Of a DNA stretch of 22,846 nucleotides, positions 21,259-22,846 are shown piece after piece. The stretch comes from JBFMFE01 sp040752295 (GTDB lineage Bacteria; UBP15; UBA6099; JBFMBQ01). Both the position numbers and the translations under genes were made by a program. The stretch lies in the NCBI GenBank assembly GCA_040752295.1, contig JBFMFE010000155.1, positions 1-22,846 of the forward strand, given 5' to 3'. Numbering within the stretch: the first letter of the stretch is position 1; every line of letters starts with the position of its first letter. The notes under the pieces were generated by a model. It searched no databases. It was not told the DNA's origin and worked only from the letters and a program-made list of their open reading frames with translations.

Positions 21259-22542
21259 GTGGTTTATTATTACGCATACAACGCGTGTCTCATCGCGGCA
21301 TCCCCGTTTCTCATCGCCTACCTTAGCGCAGCATCGCTGTTCAGCCCGAGGTGGAAGGGGACGCTGCGTGAGAGGCTCGGTTTCTACGGGGCTGAAAAGG
21401 CGGGCGGGGGCGGGAGGCGCGTGTGGCTGCATGGCGTGTCTGTCGGCGAGGTCATGGGCGCCGCGCCGCTCGTGAGACTCCTTCTCGCGAAGGAAAAGGG
21501 TACGGCTCTCGTGGTTACGACCACGACCCGCGCCGGCATGGAGACGGTGAGGAAGACGTTCGGGGGCGACGTGACGGCGATGTATTTTCCGTTCGATTTC
21601 AGGGGGGCTGTCGGGCGCGCGGTGTCCGCTGTGCGCCCGTCGGTCCTCGTGTTGATGGAGACGGAACTGTGGCCCAACGTAATCGGCGAGTGCGTGCGGA
21701 GGGGCGTGCCGGTGGTTCTGCTCAACGGGCGGGTCTCGGACCGGGCGGCGTCGGCGGGATGGTTCGTGCGGGGGGTTTACAGGTGGGCTTTCTCCCGTCT
21801 GGGCGTTATCGCGGCGCAGTCCGAGAGGGACAGGGAGCGGTTCGTGGCGCTGGGCGCGCCGCCGGAAAAAGTGGTCGTGACGGGGAACATGAAATTCGAC
21901 GGGCTTTCCGCGCCCGGCGACGAGGCGGCGACGGAATCGCTGCTGAAGGCTCTGAATCCCGATGGGCGCCGTCTGTTCGTTGCCGGCAGCACACATCCCG
22001 GGGAAGAGGAAATGATACTGGACGTACACGAGAGGCTCGCGGGGAGGGAGCTGCGTCTCGTTCTGTGTCCCCGCCACGTGGAGCGCGCGGAGGAAGTGGT
22101 GAAAACGGCGGAAACGAGGGGGTCGCGCGCCGCGCGGCGCTCCGTTCTCGGCGGACGCGAAGATGCGCCCGTTCCCGACGTGGTCGTACTGGACACCGTC
22201 GGGGAGCTGCGGCTGCTGTACCGTCTCGCCGCGGTGTGTTTCGTGGGCGGCAGCCTTGTGGCGAGGGGCGGGCACAACGTTCTCGAACCCGCCGCCTGCG
22301 GGCGGGCGCCGTTCTATGGACCCCACACGCGCAACTTCGCCGCCGCCGTGGAGATTTTAGAGCGGGCGGGCGCGGGCATACCCGCGCGCGACGCGCGGGA
22401 CCTCGAGCGGAAAATCGCGGAGTACCTTGACGACCCCGGGCGCAAATCCGCAGCCGATTCCGCCGCCCTGAGGGTCGTTGCGGAAAACGCGGGGGCGGTT
22501 GACAGAAACTACGCCCTCGTCAAGGAACACCTAGCTGTATAG
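21259..22542 (+). CDS. waaA: 3-deoxy-D-manno-octulosonic acid (Kdo) transferase WaaA
   Basis: A 427-residue GT30-family glycosyltransferase at the cytoplasmic face of the inner membrane. It attaches Kdo from CMP-Kdo to the lipid A precursor. An N-terminal membrane anchor covers about 5-27. HGVSVGE (58-64) contains the Glu that matches the catalytic residue of the family (E64). METELWPN at 133-140, a GNMKFD segment, VAGSTHPGEEE and GGSLVARGGHNVLEP complete the signature. Length is normal. The start is GTG at 21259 with no strong Shine-Dalgarno, chosen because the anchor begins there. It is the only plus-strand gene and completes the lipid A theme of the minus-strand lpx cluster. Confidence 0.95.
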   Translation: MVYYYAYNACLIAASPFLIAYLSAASLFSPRWKGTLRERLGFYGAEKAGGGGRRVWLHGVSVGEVMGAAPLVRLLLAKEKGTALVVTTTTRAGMETVRKTFGGDVTAMYFPFDFRGAVGRAVSAVRPSVLVLMETELWPNVIGECVRRGVPVVLLNGRVSDRAASAGWFVRGVYRWAFSRLGVIAAQSERDRERFVALGAPPEKVVVTGNMKFDGLSAPGDEAATESLLKALNPDGRRLFVAGSTHPGEEEMILDVHERLAGRELRLVLCPRHVERAEEVVKTAETRGSRAARRSVLGGREDAPVPDVVVLDTVGELRLLYRLAAVCFVGGSLVARGGHNVLEPAACGRAPFYGPHTRNFAAAVEILERAGAGIPARDARDLERKIAEYLDDPGRKSAADSAALRVVAENAGAVDRNYALVKEHLAV

Positions 22543-22543
22543 T

Positions 22544-22587
22544 ATCTTATAAGTGAAATCCTGCGCAAAACGGCAAAGATTTTAAAG
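22544..22587. repeat. Inverted copy of the 7622-7665 repeat
   Basis: The reverse complement of this segment matches 7622-7665 at 40 of 44 positions, with TTTTGCGCA and GATTTCACTTATAA conserved. It starts 2 nt after the waaA stop codon. Confidence 0.85.
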
Positions 22588-22622
22588 AAGAATGCAAGAT
22601 TTCAGAAAACCCGTGTCCGTGT

Positions 22623-22645
22623 GCCTGCCTGCTGGTCAGGCAGGC
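22623..22645. repeat. 9-bp hairpin in the post-waaA repeat region
   Basis: GCCTGCCTG and CAGGCAGGC form a perfect 9-bp stem with a 5-nt CTGGT loop. It has the style of the dispersed palindromes elsewhere in the window. It could end the waaA transcript, but there is no T-run after it. Confidence 0.7.
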
Positions 22646-22653
22646 GTGCCCGG

Positions 22654-22846
22654 AAAGGACGGGCACGGGCGGGGGCACGGGCAGGGGCACGGGCGGGGAC
22701 GTTGATAGAAAAGAATATCGAATGTCGAATGATGAATATCGAAGTAAGAAAAACAATAAAGGACGGGCACGGGCGGGGGCACGGGCAGGGGCACGGGCGG
22801 GGACGTTGATAGAAAAGAATATCGAATGTCGAATGATGAATATCGA
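22654..22846. repeat. Tandem repeat, period 104 nt, running off the window end
   Basis: Bases 22654-22742 and 22758-22846 are identical over 89 nt, with a 15-nt AT-rich linker. Each unit contains a GC-rich GGGCACGGGC array followed by an AT-rich GAATATCGAATGTCGAATGA array. The second copy is cut by the window end, so more units may follow. No gene is supported between 22543 and 22846. Confidence 0.93.

Overview
The window looks like chromosomal DNA from a Gram-negative (diderm), high-GC bacterium. It carries lipid A genes (lpxA, lpxC, lpxD), a Kdo transferase (waaA), two Skp/OmpH-like periplasmic chaperones and ordinary bacterial housekeeping genes (rho, rpmE, prfA, prmC, tsaC, guaA, hpt, plsC). 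The lineage cannot be fixed from the sequence. Short dispersed intergenic repeats of several kinds, including one with the core GACAGGCT-GGA-AGCCTGTC, resemble those I know from Planctomycetes and various uncultured phyla, so an under-sampled phylum is a reasonable but weak guess.

All confident genes from 538 to 20884 are on the minus strand; only waaA (21259-22542) is on the plus strand. Reading the minus strand in transcription order: (1) 20884-19032 is a lower-GC two-gene cassette, an OLD/AAA15-type ATPase followed by a small TOPRIM/DUF4276-like protein. It is probably a phage-defence or abortive-infection module. Two diverged direct copies of a 40-nt element flank it. (2) 18651-13153 holds a large secreted PHP-type (CehA/McbA-like) metallohydrolase, a PlsC-type acyltransferase, guaA and hpt. 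(3) 12904-8486 holds rho, rpmE, prfA, prmC and tsaC, with a near-consensus promoter and a leader of about 200 nt in front of rho. (4) 8347-7685 is a membrane PH-domain protein ending in a zinc ribbon. (5) 7448-538 is an envelope cluster: skp, a longer Skp paralogue, lpxD, a secreted protein of unknown function, lpxC, lpxA and a Gfo/Idh/MocA oxidoreductase, with several stop/start overlaps.

The envelope genes form one theme. LpxA, LpxC and LpxD catalyse the first three lipid A steps, WaaA adds Kdo later in the pathway, and Skp-like chaperones escort outer-membrane proteins. fabZ, lpxB, lpxH/I, lpxK and bamA are not in the window. The unknown secreted protein between lpxD and lpxC and the oxidoreductase after lpxA are candidate lineage-specific additions.

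Dispersed repeats sit in five gene-free stretches: 1-537, 4626-4924, 7449-7684, 22543-22846 and, as a different element, the two flanks of the ATPase cassette. No rRNA, tRNA, CRISPR array, transposase or phage gene was recognised.
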